In this document: positions 54,833-63,060 of the stretch, piece after piece
Layout: each line of letters starts with the position of its first letter
Position numbering within the stretch: position 1 is the first letter of the stretch
DNA from: Terribium retamae
GTDB taxonomy: Bacteria; Pseudomonadota; Alphaproteobacteria; Rhizobiales; Rhizobiaceae
Assembly (NCBI RefSeq): GCF_022347545.1
Contig: NZ_JAKREW010000025.1
Coordinates: 1 to 64,000, forward strand
DNA length: 64,000 bases
Direction: 5' to 3'
The notes under the pieces: model-generated
The model's input: only the letters and a program-made list of their open reading frames with translations
What the model was told of the DNA's origin: nothing
The model's database searches: none
Made by a program: the position numbers and the translations under genes

Positions 54833-56053
54833 ATGGACTCACTGATCACGGCTGCAGGACAGGCGCTTGCGCGCGGTGATCCCCTCGGCGCGCTGAAGCG
54901 GGTCGCCTTGCGCGACGATGCGGCCGCACTCGCGTTGCGCGGTATCGCGATGGCGCAACTCGGCGACCTCGTTCGCGCCAAGGCGCTTCTAAAGAGCGCA
55001 GCGCGTGCGTTCGGCCCGAAAGAAGCCGTGGCGCGCGCTCGCTGCATTGTCGCTGAAGCCGAAATCGCGCTCGTCTCGCGCGATCTCACCTGGCCGGTCA
55101 AGGCGCTTGACAGTGCCCGCGTGACGCTGGAAGCGCATGGCGATCACGCGAACGCCGCGCATGCGCGTACGCTTCAAATTCGACGTCTCCTGCTGATCGG
55201 TCGCCTCGACGAAGCTGAAAGCTTCATCGCAGACCTTGCTCCTACGCTCTTGCCGCCGCCCCTGCGGAGCACGCTTCAGCTTGCCGTTGCCGGGATTGCG
55301 ATCCGGCGCCTGCACATCAAGGAAGCGCGCAGGGCGCTGATGCGGGCGTGGCAGGCTGCTCAACAAGCTGGGATCCCGGCGTTGGGAACAGAAGTGGAAA
55401 GTGCTGCGCTGGTGATCGACACCCCTGCCGCGCGTCTCATCATGAAAGGCAAGGCGCGCCCGCTGCTGCTCGAGGAAGTCGAGGAGCTGTTCACGACGGG
55501 GACATTCGTGGTGGATGCCTGTCGCAATGTGGTGCGGGGCGGAAACACGGTGGTTTCTCTGGCGACACGGCCGGTGCTGCTCGCACTTGCCCGCACGCTG
55601 GCAGAAGCATGGCCCGGCGACGTCTCGCGGGAAAAGCTACTCTCCCGGGCCTTCGGCGCCAAACATGCGGACGAATCGCACAGGGCGCGGCTGAGGGTTG
55701 AAATTGGCCGGCTGCGCGCGGAACTGCGTGGACTTGCGGACATCAGCGCCACGAGCGGGGGGTTCAAGCTGGAGCCGCGTCGCAGGAGTGATGCTGTGGT
55801 GCTGGCGCCCTTGGTCGAGGAAGAACATGCGGCGGTACTTGCTTTCCTGGCTGATGGGGAGGCGTGGTCGAGTTCGGCACTGGCCATAGCATTGGATGCC
55901 AGCCCGCGTACGGTGCAGCGGGCGTTGGAACAGCTTTCGGCCGCCGGCAAGGTGCAGTCGTTCGGGCGCGGGCGAGCGCTGCGCTGGGTGACGCCATCGG
56001 TCCCGGGCTTCCCGACAACCTTGTTACTCCCCGGACCTCTGCCAAGCGGTTAG
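54833..56053 (+). CDS. Putative transcriptional regulator with C-terminal winged helix
   Basis: The 406-aa protein has a helical N-terminal half (about 1-190, repeat-like, AL-rich), then a region around 225-300 resembling a transcription-regulatory winged helix (PVLLALARTLAEAWPGDVSREKLLSRAFG, RLRVEIGRLRAELRGL). A second HTH follows at about 335-385 (SSSALAIALDASPRTVQRALEQLSAAGKVQSFGRGRALRW). I do not know the family by name. It is encoded divergently from the SRPBCC gene and 68 bp before the beta-propeller gene, suggesting control of these neighbours. Confidence 0.72.
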   Translation: MDSLITAAGQALARGDPLGALKRVALRDDAAALALRGIAMAQLGDLVRAKALLKSAARAFGPKEAVARARCIVAEAEIALVSRDLTWPVKALDSARVTLEAHGDHANAAHARTLQIRRLLLIGRLDEAESFIADLAPTLLPPPLRSTLQLAVAGIAIRRLHIKEARRALMRAWQAAQQAGIPALGTEVESAALVIDTPAARLIMKGKARPLLLEEVEELFTTGTFVVDACRNVVRGGNTVVSLATRPVLLALARTLAEAWPGDVSREKLLSRAFGAKHADESHRARLRVEIGRLRAELRGLADISATSGGFKLEPRRRSDAVVLAPLVEEEHAAVLAFLADGEAWSSSALAIALDASPRTVQRALEQLSAAGKVQSFGRGRALRWVTPSVPGFPTTLLLPGPLPSG

Positions 56054-56121
56054 GCTCTTTGCCGATGACAACAGCTGCGCCGCATTGCGCGTGTGGCTCA
56101 ACCCCAAGCAAGGATAGACCC

Positions 56122-56772
56122 ATGAAACCCACTCCAGCCGAGATCCTTCGCGAGTATGGTCCCTTTTCGAACGACGTTCATGGTGTGACCTTCGATGGCG
56201 AGAATGTGTGGTTCGCCACCGGCGACAAGCTGAATGCGCTCGATCCCAAAAGCGGCGAGCCTGTCCGTACGATCGACATGGTCGCTCATGCCGGGACTGC
56301 TTTCGACGGCGAAAACATCTACCAGATCGCCGAGGCTCAGATTCATAAGATCGACCCGAAAACCGGCAAGGTGCTCGCCACGATTCCGGCGCCCGGCAAT
56401 GGTGGCGATTCCGGCATGGCCTGGGCGGAAGGCTCACTCTGGGTCGGGGAGTACCGTGCCCAGAAGATCCATCAGATCGACCCTGAAACCGGCAAAATCC
56501 TGCGTTCGATCGATTCCAACCGTTTCGTCACAGGCGTTACCTGGGTGGATGGCGAGCTTTGGCATGGAACCTGGCAGGGCGACGAAAGCGAGTTGCGACG
56601 CATCGATCCGCGCACCGGGGAGGTTTTGGAGGAGTTGACCATGCCGGATGGAATGGGTGTCTCCGGACTCGAATCCGACGGCCACGACACGTTTTTCTGC
56701 GGTGGCGGCAAGAGCGGCAAACTCCGGGCCGTGCGACGGCCTCGTCGCGACATCGCGACACAGCAGGCTTGA
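56122..56772 (+). CDS. Vgb/glutamine-cyclotransferase-like beta-propeller protein
   Basis: This 216-aa protein is made of repeated blade-like units (VTFDGENVWFATGDKLNALDPKSG, TAFDGENIYQIAEAQIHKIDPKTG, AWAEGSLWVGEYRAQKIHQIDPETG, TWVDGELWHGTWQGDESELRRIDPRTG), each ending ID-P-x-TG. This is typical of streptogramin-lyase (Vgb)-like or glutamine cyclotransferase-like propellers. No signal peptide is seen. ATG 56122 follows AAGGATAGACCC. Its function is unknown; it may be linked with the regulator encoded just upstream. Confidence 0.82.
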   Translation: MKPTPAEILREYGPFSNDVHGVTFDGENVWFATGDKLNALDPKSGEPVRTIDMVAHAGTAFDGENIYQIAEAQIHKIDPKTGKVLATIPAPGNGGDSGMAWAEGSLWVGEYRAQKIHQIDPETGKILRSIDSNRFVTGVTWVDGELWHGTWQGDESELRRIDPRTGEVLEELTMPDGMGVSGLESDGHDTFFCGGGKSGKLRAVRRPRRDIATQQA

Positions 56773-56900
56773 ACCGGCAACCTTTCGACCCTCGGCTCGT
56801 TTCTCCTTTGAACCAATCTATTGTGTCGATTGGTTCCAGCGCGGGTACGTAGCGCGATCATGCCTTGATAGCGCCACGTGCTTGGTTCTAAGAGGGGCGC

Positions 56901-57620
56901 ATGTCGATTTGGGACCGCATCGGCGATTTCATCGCCCGAGTTTCAACCTCTGCCTCGGCTGGTATAGCCGAGGTGGTCGAGGCCGTGCGCACGGTTTTTT
57001 CCGGTGATGCCGAATTGCGCAGGCGCGTTTCCTTCTCGGTTGCGATGATCGCGCTTTCAGCCAAGATGGCCAAGGCCGACGGTGTTGTCACCCAGGACGA
57101 AATCCGCGCCTTTCGCGAGATCTTTGAGGTGCCGCAGGAAGAAACGCACAATGTCGCCCGGCTCTATGATCTCGCCAAGCGCGATGTTGCGGGTTTTGAA
57201 GCCTATGCTGAAAAGCTCGCCAATCTCTGCGGGTCCGGCCATGCCAATTGCATGATGTTGGAGGATATCCTCGACGGCCTTTTCCACATCGCCACTGCCG
57301 ACGGTGTGCTGCATGAGCGGGAAGGGCAGTTCCTGCACCGGGTTTCCGAAATCTTCCGGATCGAAGAAGCACACTACAAGACGATCCTTGCCCGCCACGT
57401 GCATCTAGGCGCGGATGATCCTTATGTCGTGCTTGGCATCGAGCGGGGTCGCCCGTTCGATGAGGTCAAGAGGCGCTACCGCAAACTGGTCGCCGAGAAC
57501 CACCCCGACAAGGTCATCGCTCGCGGCCTGCCGCAGGAATTCATCAAGATCGCCACGACACGTGTTGCCGCGATCAATGCCGCGTATGAGATGATCGAGC
57601 GGGATCTGGCCCCCGCATGA
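56901..57620 (+). CDS. djlA: DjlA-type co-chaperone (TerB-like domain plus J domain)
   Basis: The 239-aa protein has a TerB-like helical domain (about 40-155, with the acidic metal-like stretches AKADGVVTQDEI and ATADGVLHEREGQFL) and a C-terminal J domain (about 170-235, with the HPD motif in ENHPDKV). It stimulates DnaK. Unlike enterobacterial DjlA it has no obvious N-terminal membrane anchor. It is coupled to the amidase gene through an ATGA overlap, an arrangement common in rhizobia and relatives. Confidence 0.9.
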   Translation: MSIWDRIGDFIARVSTSASAGIAEVVEAVRTVFSGDAELRRRVSFSVAMIALSAKMAKADGVVTQDEIRAFREIFEVPQEETHNVARLYDLAKRDVAGFEAYAEKLANLCGSGHANCMMLEDILDGLFHIATADGVLHEREGQFLHRVSEIFRIEEAHYKTILARHVHLGADDPYVVLGIERGRPFDEVKRRYRKLVAENHPDKVIARGLPQEFIKIATTRVAAINAAYEMIERDLAPA

Positions 57621-58381
57621 GCGGCTTTTCGCCCGATCACGCAGGAGCCGAGGTCAGGGTGTCGCCGAATTTCGGGCCGCGTCGCGGTCCGTTTCGTCCT
57701 GACATGGTGGTGCTGCATTATACGGGCATGGAAACAGGCGCCGGTGCCGAAGCGTGGCTGTGCAATCCTGCCAGCGAGGTCTCTGCACATTACCTGGTGC
57801 ATGAGGATGGCCGCATCGTACAAATGGTGCGCGAAAGCGACAGGGCTTGGCACGCGGGGAAGAGTTCGTGGCGCGGCCAGACTGACCTTAATTCGGCTTC
57901 TGTCGGTATCGAGGTCGTCAATCCCGGCCATACACTCGGCTATCGGCCTTTCCCCAAGCGACAGATCGAGGCAGTCATAGCGCTTACTGCCGATATCGTC
58001 TCTCGTCACGGTATCGTGTCGGAGCGGATTTTAGCCCATTCGGATGTGGCACCCGGTCGCAAGGTCGATCCTGGTGAAAAGTTCCCCTGGAAGGTGCTGT
58101 GCGCCGCTGGTGTTGGTCATTGGGTGGCGGCATCGCCGGTTCGAAAAGGGCCCGTTCTTCAGGAAGGCGATGTCGGCGGGAATGTCGAGCAGTTGCAGTC
58201 ACTGCTTGCGCTTTATGGCTATGGTATTGAAATCACCGGCGTTTTCGATCCGTTGACGCGCATTGTCGTTGAGGCTTTCCAGCGCCATTTTCGCCCCCGC
58301 CTGGTTGATGGTATTGCGGATGGGTCGACCCTGCGGACGTTGCGGCGTCTGGTTGCTTCCGCCACGGCAAGTCTTGACTGA
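57617..58381 (+). CDS. amiD: N-acetylmuramoyl-L-alanine amidase (Amidase_2) with peptidoglycan-binding domain
   Basis: The 254-aa protein has an Amidase_2 domain (about 10-165) with zinc-ligand H34 (VLHYTGM), AWHAGKSSW, and the second histidine with the catalytic lysine in AHSDVAPGRKVDPG. A PG_binding_1 domain follows (about 185-245). It cleaves the bond between MurNAc and L-alanine. No clear signal peptide is present, so it may act in the cytoplasm on anhydro-muropeptides (AmpD-like) or be exported otherwise. It is translationally coupled to djlA. Confidence 0.92.
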   Translation: MSGFSPDHAGAEVRVSPNFGPRRGPFRPDMVVLHYTGMETGAGAEAWLCNPASEVSAHYLVHEDGRIVQMVRESDRAWHAGKSSWRGQTDLNSASVGIEVVNPGHTLGYRPFPKRQIEAVIALTADIVSRHGIVSERILAHSDVAPGRKVDPGEKFPWKVLCAAGVGHWVAASPVRKGPVLQEGDVGGNVEQLQSLLALYGYGIEITGVFDPLTRIVVEAFQRHFRPRLVDGIADGSTLRTLRRLVASATASLD

Positions 58382-58565
58382 ATATTTTTATCCGGCGTTT
58401 AATATTACATTCTGTAACATGAATTGAATTGTGCGGCCTTCATTGCCGCCAAATCGGGCTCCAAACGCAAATCCACACCGATGCAGGACAAATGGAAGTC
58501 TAGTCCGGCATCCATCGTAGGATGCTGCGCGAAGTTCTTCGTGCGGCCAAGAAAAACAGGACCAC

Positions 58566-59402
58566 ATGCAGAAACCGTTCGTTGTAGCGGCAGCCGTTGC
58601 TGCCGGCGTGATTTCTTTTGCCTTCGCTTCACAGGAAAGCTTCGCAGCTAGTCCAAGAGTTGATCAGGGCTCTCCGGTCGTGACGCGGGCTGTAGCCACC
58701 ACGCCGGCCATGAAGACGACTAAGACCACGGGCACCGCGAAGGTTGGTAAGAAGGCCAAAGTTGCCGCAACTGCCAAGGTCACCAAGGCAGGTATCAAAT
58801 CGACTGTAGAACCTTGCCCTTATCTGTTTGGATGCTCGAAAGCCGCCAAGCCAGCAGCGGCCAACGCCGTAACGACCGCCAAGCCGGCAGCCGTCAAGGC
58901 GGTAACGACCGAGAAGGCCAAAAAAGGCACCAAAACGGCCAAGGTCAAGACCAAGGTGGTCTATGATACGGTCACCACTGCCTCTATCGCTTCAGGCGTC
59001 GCACGGCCGAGCACCTCGGGTGACGGTTCTCGCTATTCCACCATCGTGTCGCGTTATGCTGCCGCCTACGGCGTGCCCGTGTCGCTGGCCCATGCGGTGA
59101 TCAAGATCGAGAGCAATTACCGGCCGGGCATGGTCGGCCGCGCCGGCGAGATCGGCCTGATGCAGATCAAGCCGGCCACGGCGCGCATGATGGGTTACAA
59201 CGGCTCCGCCAAGGGTTTGCATAATCCCGAGACCAACATCAAATATGGCATGAAGTACCTTGGAATGGCCCGGGATCTCGGTGGTGGCACCACGTGCGGT
59301 ACCATTCTCAAATACAATGCCGGCCACGGCGCCAAGCGCATGAACCCGATCTCGTCTGCCTACTGCCGCAAGGTGGTGGCGCAGATCGGCGCTGCGGGCT
59401 AA
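58566..59402 (+). CDS. Secreted lytic transglycosylase (SLT/LysM-less, Ala/Lys-rich linker)
   Basis: A 278-aa protein with a signal peptide (residues 1 to about 27, SFA-AS) and a long Lys/Ala/Thr-rich linker (about 38-135) with a CPYLFGC cysteine pair. A C-terminal SLT domain (about 155-275) follows, with catalytic E182 in IESNYRPG and the GLMQIKPATA and NIKYGMKYL motifs. It cuts glycan strands in the periplasm. ATG 58566 is clear. In the AT-rich stretch upstream there is a small dyad TTACA-TTC-TGTAA (58405-58417), perhaps regulatory. Confidence 0.9.
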   Translation: MQKPFVVAAAVAAGVISFAFASQESFAASPRVDQGSPVVTRAVATTPAMKTTKTTGTAKVGKKAKVAATAKVTKAGIKSTVEPCPYLFGCSKAAKPAAANAVTTAKPAAVKAVTTEKAKKGTKTAKVKTKVVYDTVTTASIASGVARPSTSGDGSRYSTIVSRYAAAYGVPVSLAHAVIKIESNYRPGMVGRAGEIGLMQIKPATARMMGYNGSAKGLHNPETNIKYGMKYLGMARDLGGGTTCGTILKYNAGHGAKRMNPISSAYCRKVVAQIGAAG

Positions 59403-59430
59403 CCGGTTTGAAGCGGTCGATCGCGTCCTC

Positions 59431-59459
59431 TTGCCTTTTCGACCGCGAAAGCCTTTATA
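59431..59459 (+). promoter_or_regulatory. Probable promoter of rnpB
   Basis: TTGCCT (59431-59436) and TTTATA (59454-59459) with 17 bp between, six bases before the first base of the mature RNA. Good agreement with a housekeeping sigma promoter. Confidence 0.55.
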
Positions 59460-59464
59460 CGCCT

Positions 59465-59858
59465 GCCAGCTGGCCGGGCGGCCGCACCAGCGAGAGCCGA
59501 AAGGCTGCGGGTGAGGAAAGTCCGGGCTCCATGGAGACACGGTGCCGGCTAATGGCCGGCGGGGGCGACCCCAGGGAAAGTGCCACAGAAAGCAAACCGC
59601 CGCGGTTTTCCGCGGCAAGGGTGAAAGGGTGGGGTAAGAGCCCACCGCGCGACCGGCAACGGAAGCGGCACGGCAAACCCCACCGGGAGCAAAACCGAAT
59701 AGGGGCGGTGCGAGGGGAAACTCTCAGGGCTGTTTCCGGCCCACCGCCCGGGTAGGTTGCGTGAGGCGCATGGCAACATGCGTCCAAGATGAATGGCCGC
59801 CACGTTCCGCTTCGCAAGGAGCGGGGCCATACAGAACCCGGCTTACAGGCCGGCTGGC
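59465..59858 (+). ncRNA. rnpB: RNase P RNA, bacterial type A
   Basis: The 394-nt RNA component of RNase P. Its hallmark conserved blocks are present: GAGGAAAGTCCGGGCTCC (59513-59530, P4 5' strand and J3/4) and the 3' block ACAGAACCCGGCTTACAGG (from 59831). The ends pair as P1: 59465-59475 with 59848-59858, one G-U. GGTAGGTTGCGTGAGG-type cores around 59752 also fit. A run of five T follows at 59860. Several reading frames cross it and are not genes. Confidence 0.96.
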
Positions 59859-59923
59859 ATTTTTCTTCAGAATTCAGCGGCTTCGCGCCATCGGCGCGGA
59901 GTTTGAGTCAACGTGTTGCTAGA

Positions 59924-59966
59924 GCATTTTGTAGCCAAGTGGAGTCACTTGGCGTTACAAAAATGC
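59924..59966. repeat. Palindromic intergenic repeat, copy C
   Basis: A long hairpin: GCATTTTGTA-GCCAAGTG, loop GAGT, CACTTGGC-GTTACAAAAATGC, with a small bulge. It lies between rnpB and the cystathionine gamma-lyase gene, 17 bp before copy D, repeating the two-palindrome composite seen at 46754-46843. Confidence 0.7.
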
Positions 59967-59983
59967 GGCGAAAACAAAACCTC

Positions 59984-60013
59984 GGAGCGTTTCCGTAAAA
60001 ACGGAAACGCCCC
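59984..60013. repeat. Palindromic intergenic repeat, copy D (same family as 46807-46843)
   Basis: Arms GGAGCGTTTCCGT and ACGGAAACGCCCC with an AAAA loop and one mismatch. The core GAGCGTTTCCGT / ACGGAAACGC is shared with the hairpin after btaB. It may double as terminator of the minus-strand gene that ends at 60057. Confidence 0.75.
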
Positions 60014-60056
60014 AGGTGGGCTCGCGGAGATCGGTTCTGCGCACGAAGTCCGATGA

Positions 60057-61172
60057 CTAAGGCAATTGCCTATCCAGCGAGTTCTTGATTGCTGCCCACA
60101 GCTCTTCGGCCGGTTCGCAGCCAACGGCCAGCCGCACGAAGCCGGGCGGCACGGCATCGCCACGTTTTGTTCGCCGCTCCGCAGAAGTATGCACGCCACC
60201 AAAGGAGGTTGCGGCGGCCATCAACTCGCAGCCGTTGATGAAGTCCTCGGCTTTTTCTTCGGAATCCAGCTCGAAGCTGATCAGGAAGCCAAAGCGTTCC
60301 ATCTGCGTGCTGGCCAAATTGTGAGAGGGGTCGCCAACCAGTCCTGGAAACCGGATGGATCTGACGGCCGGATGCGCCTTGATGCGCGGTGCGATCCGTT
60401 CGGCGGTTGTGCACATGCGGTCGAAGCGCACCTCTAGCGTTTCCAAGCCGCGATGCAAAAGCCATGCATCGAACGGGCTCGAAATGCTGCCTGAAGTGGT
60501 GCGCCATTCCCTTACTGCCGCCATCACGCTCTCGTTGCGGCTGGCGACATGGCCGGCCAATACGTCGGAATGGCCGTTTGGCGCCTTGGTATCGGCGGCA
60601 ACGACGATATCGGCACCAAGGTCGAGCGGGCGCTGTCCAAAGGGCGTCATGGTGGTGTTGTCGACAACAAGCAGCCCGCCAGCCTTGTGGATCGCTTCGG
60701 CTGCCGCGGCGAGATCGCAGATGTCCAGCGTCGGGTTGGACGGGCTTTCCACGAACACAAGTCTGTAGCCGTCGAAACCGCCGTCGAGGAAGGAAGCGGT
60801 CGGGCGGGTGTCGAAACTCACGCCGAAGGCGCCGAGAAAGCGGTCGGCCAGGATGCGCGTCGTGTGGTAGCCGTCGGATGGCAGAAGGATGTGATCGCCG
60901 GCCCTCAAAAGCGCGAAGAACACCGCTGAAATCGCGGCCATCCCCGAAGGGAAGGCAAGAGTCGGAGCGTTTTCCAGGCGCGACAACATCTCTTCCGTCC
61001 CATCCCACGTCGGATTGGAGAAGCGTCCATATTGATGGAAGCCGGTCGAATCGCCAGGCGCGTGGAAAATCGAAGCCATTGTCAGCGGGAGCGGGATGGC
61101 ATCACCTCTGGAAAGACCCCCGCGCCTCAAATGAAGGAGCCCGGCGGCGCGAGAGGAGGGGGATTCGGACAT
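60057..61172 (-). CDS. Cystathionine gamma-lyase-family PLP enzyme (trans-sulfuration)
   Basis: The 371-aa protein is a Cys/Met-metabolism PLP enzyme: FHQYGRFSNPTWDGTEEMLSRLEN at the N-terminus, FPSGMAAISAVFFALL, VFVESPSNPTLDICDL, VVDNTT and the PLP lysine K196 in ADTKAPNGHSDVLAGHV. The residue preceding the lysine differs from the usual S-x-T-K-Y, with DTKAPN in place of TKYxxG. It probably cleaves cystathionine or another C-S substrate; cystathionine gamma-synthase or methionine gamma-lyase cannot be excluded. ATG 61172 is chosen; a frame to 61256 runs longer. It is divergent from the mra cluster. Confidence 0.85.
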   Translation of the reverse strand: MSESPSSRAAGLLHLRRGGLSRGDAIPLPLTMASIFHAPGDSTGFHQYGRFSNPTWDGTEEMLSRLENAPTLAFPSGMAAISAVFFALLRAGDHILLPSDGYHTTRILADRFLGAFGVSFDTRPTASFLDGGFDGYRLVFVESPSNPTLDICDLAAAAEAIHKAGGLLVVDNTTMTPFGQRPLDLGADIVVAADTKAPNGHSDVLAGHVASRNESVMAAVREWRTTSGSISSPFDAWLLHRGLETLEVRFDRMCTTAERIAPRIKAHPAVRSIRFPGLVGDPSHNLASTQMERFGFLISFELDSEEKAEDFINGCELMAAATSFGGVHTSAERRTKRGDAVPPGFVRLAVGCEPAEELWAAIKNSLDRQLP

Positions 61173-61369
61173 GGCGGATCTCGGAATGGGCTTTGGACAA
61201 GGCAGGAGCTGCAACGATCTTGCTTCGGGGAGCAATTTTGACGCTAGGTCCAGCACCCCGTCGGGGCAAGAGCCAACCGCCCCTTAAACACTTCGTTAGG
61301 CTTAATGGAGGATAAACGCGGCAGTGCCTGCAATGTCGCCTGCAAAGGGGTTTGTGTAGCCTGCTCCCG

Positions 61370-61400
61370 TTGACGCCCATGATGCCCCATGATATCCCAT
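61370..61400 (+). promoter_or_regulatory. Promoter of the mra/dcw cluster with three MraZ-type repeats
   Basis: CCCAT occurs at 61376, 61386 and 61396, exactly every 10 bp; on the minus strand this reads TGGGN-N5-TGGGN-N5-TGGGN, the published design of MraZ operators. The repeats fill the spacer and -10 of a plausible promoter, TTGACG (61370-61375) - 17 bp - TATCCC (61393-61398), about 185 bp before mraZ. The rest of the 412-bp region between 61173 and 61584 shows no gene or other strong signal. Confidence 0.7.
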
Positions 61401-61584
61401 TTCACTAATCAAGCTTTCGTTTCGTGTCAGGGTGAAGCGTGCGCCGAACGGCCAGTCGCGGCGGCTGCGCATTCGTCGATTTTCGCTCTGTCGGAAGTTC
61501 AGAGCTTGGTGAAGGGGCGGTGCCGCGGCGGCATGGCAACGAGGAAGTCGGAGGGTGCGGCGGCGCAAGCGGCTGCGATGTGTC

Positions 61585-62043
61585 ATGGACCGTTTTTTGT
61601 CAAATGCGGTGAACCGGATCGACGCCAAAGGGCGCGTCTCCGTACCGGCGCATTTTCGTACGGTTCTGCAGAAACGCGGCTATTCGGAACTCTATGCACT
61701 GCGCTGCCTGGATCAGGCGGCGATGGATGTCGGCGGGCTCGACCTGCTCGATCGCTACGAGCAACGCATTGCGCTGGAGGATCCGTTCCAGCAGACGGCG
61801 GACGATATGTCCTTCTTCTGTCATGGCGACGGCACCTTCCTGAAGCTGGATCAGGATGGACGCGTCACGTTGACCGATTTCATTCGCGAACATACCGGCA
61901 TAACAACCGAAGTGGCCTTCGTGGGGAGAGGCAGTTTTTTCCAGATATGGGAGCCGGCCAAGCTGGCCGCCTACGGTGCGGCTGCGCGAGCCAGGCTCTT
62001 GCATCTTCGGCAGGGAACGAAGCCAGGGGAGCGGCCGGAATGA
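61585..62043 (+). CDS. mraZ: Division/cell wall cluster regulator MraZ
   Basis: The 152-aa protein is the AbrB-like DNA-binding regulator at the head of dcw clusters. N-terminal FLSNAVNRIDAKGRVSVPAHFR and the second motif LKLDQDGRVTLTDFIREHTGI are the two MraZ half-domains with the DxKGRxxxP signature. It binds TGGGN repeats and represses its own operon. ATG 61585 is chosen; a frame to 61555 adds only basic residues. It overlaps rsmH by ATGA. Confidence 0.95.
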   Translation: MDRFLSNAVNRIDAKGRVSVPAHFRTVLQKRGYSELYALRCLDQAAMDVGGLDLLDRYEQRIALEDPFQQTADDMSFFCHGDGTFLKLDQDGRVTLTDFIREHTGITTEVAFVGRGSFFQIWEPAKLAAYGAAARARLLHLRQGTKPGERPE

Positions 62044-63056
62044 CGGTGGGCCACGGCGATGATCTCCATGCCGACGGCGGACCGACCCGCCATATTCCGG
62101 TCTTCCTCGCCGAGGTTCTGGAAGCGCTTGCGCCTCGGCCGGGCGACACCGTTATCGACGGCACTTTTGGTGCGGGCGGCTATACTAAAGCGATCCTGGA
62201 GAGCGGTGCATCCGTCATCGGCGTCGACCGCGATCCGGATGCCATAGCTGCGGGGAGGGAACTGGAGCGGCAGTCGGGCGGACGGTTGAGGCTGGTGCAT
62301 GCGCCGTTCTCGACACTCGACCAGCATGCGGAGGCCGTTGACGGCGTCGTGCTCGACATCGGTGTTTCCTCGATGCAGCTCGACCAGGCCCAACGCGGCT
62401 TTTCCTTTCGCTTCGACGGTCCCCTCGATATGCGTATGGCGCAGAGCGGGGTGAGCGCTGCCGATGTCGTAAACACTTTCAAATCAGGCGACCTTGCCCG
62501 CATTTTCGGCTTCCTTGGTGAAGAACGCCATTCCGGCCGCATCGCTCGCATGATCGAAGCGCGCCGGTCCAAGAAGCCGTTCGAACGTACGCTCGATCTG
62601 GCCGATGCCATCGAAACCCACATCGGCCGCAAGCCGGGCGACAAGATCCATCCGGCGACCCGCGTCTTCCAGGCGCTGCGCATTTTCGTCAATGACGAAC
62701 TGGGAGAGTTGGCAAAGGCTTTGCTTGCTGCCGAACGTGCGCTGAGACCTGGCGGTCGGCTGGTTGTGGTGACGTTCCATTCGCTCGAAGACCGCATCGT
62801 CAAACGGTTTATTGCCGATCGCTCCGAGCAGGCCGCAGGCTCTCGCCATATGCCGGAAACGCAGATACGCGCGGCAACCTTCCGCAAGCAGGGTGGCGGA
62901 ACGACGCCTGGCGATGCCGAGCTCGCCATGAATCCGCGTGCGCGTTCTGCCAGGTTACGCGCCGCGATCCGTACCGACGCGCAAGCCCGCGTCGGCGACC
63001 TTGCCCAATTCGGTCTTCCAAAGCTTCCCGGCATTGCGTTGCCGGGCGAGAGGTAA
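62040..63056 (+). CDS. rsmH: 16S rRNA (cytosine(1402)-N4)-methyltransferase
   Basis: The 338-aa SAM-dependent enzyme (MraW) methylates N4 of C1402 in the 30S P site. It has HIPVFLAEVLEAL at the start, SAM motif DGTFGAGGYT, VVLDIGVSSMQLDQAQRGFSF, ATRVFQALRIFVNDEL and FHSLEDRIVKRF, all family blocks. ATG 62040 overlaps the mraZ stop; the same frame is open far upstream through mraZ but that part is not coding. Length is normal. Confidence 0.96.
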   Translation: MTVGHGDDLHADGGPTRHIPVFLAEVLEALAPRPGDTVIDGTFGAGGYTKAILESGASVIGVDRDPDAIAAGRELERQSGGRLRLVHAPFSTLDQHAEAVDGVVLDIGVSSMQLDQAQRGFSFRFDGPLDMRMAQSGVSAADVVNTFKSGDLARIFGFLGEERHSGRIARMIEARRSKKPFERTLDLADAIETHIGRKPGDKIHPATRVFQALRIFVNDELGELAKALLAAERALRPGGRLVVVTFHSLEDRIVKRFIADRSEQAAGSRHMPETQIRAATFRKQGGGTTPGDAELAMNPRARSARLRAAIRTDAQARVGDLAQFGLPKLPGIALPGER

Positions 63057-63060
63057 GCAC

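Noticed and set aside
59294..59830. Open frames crossing the RNase P RNA
   Set aside because: They run through the structured RNA gene; conserved rnpB blocks explain the sequence.
61389..62039. Upstream extension of the rsmH frame
   Set aside because: It overlaps mraZ in another frame and the MraZ reading frame is the conserved one; RsmH begins at 62040 with ATGA coupling.
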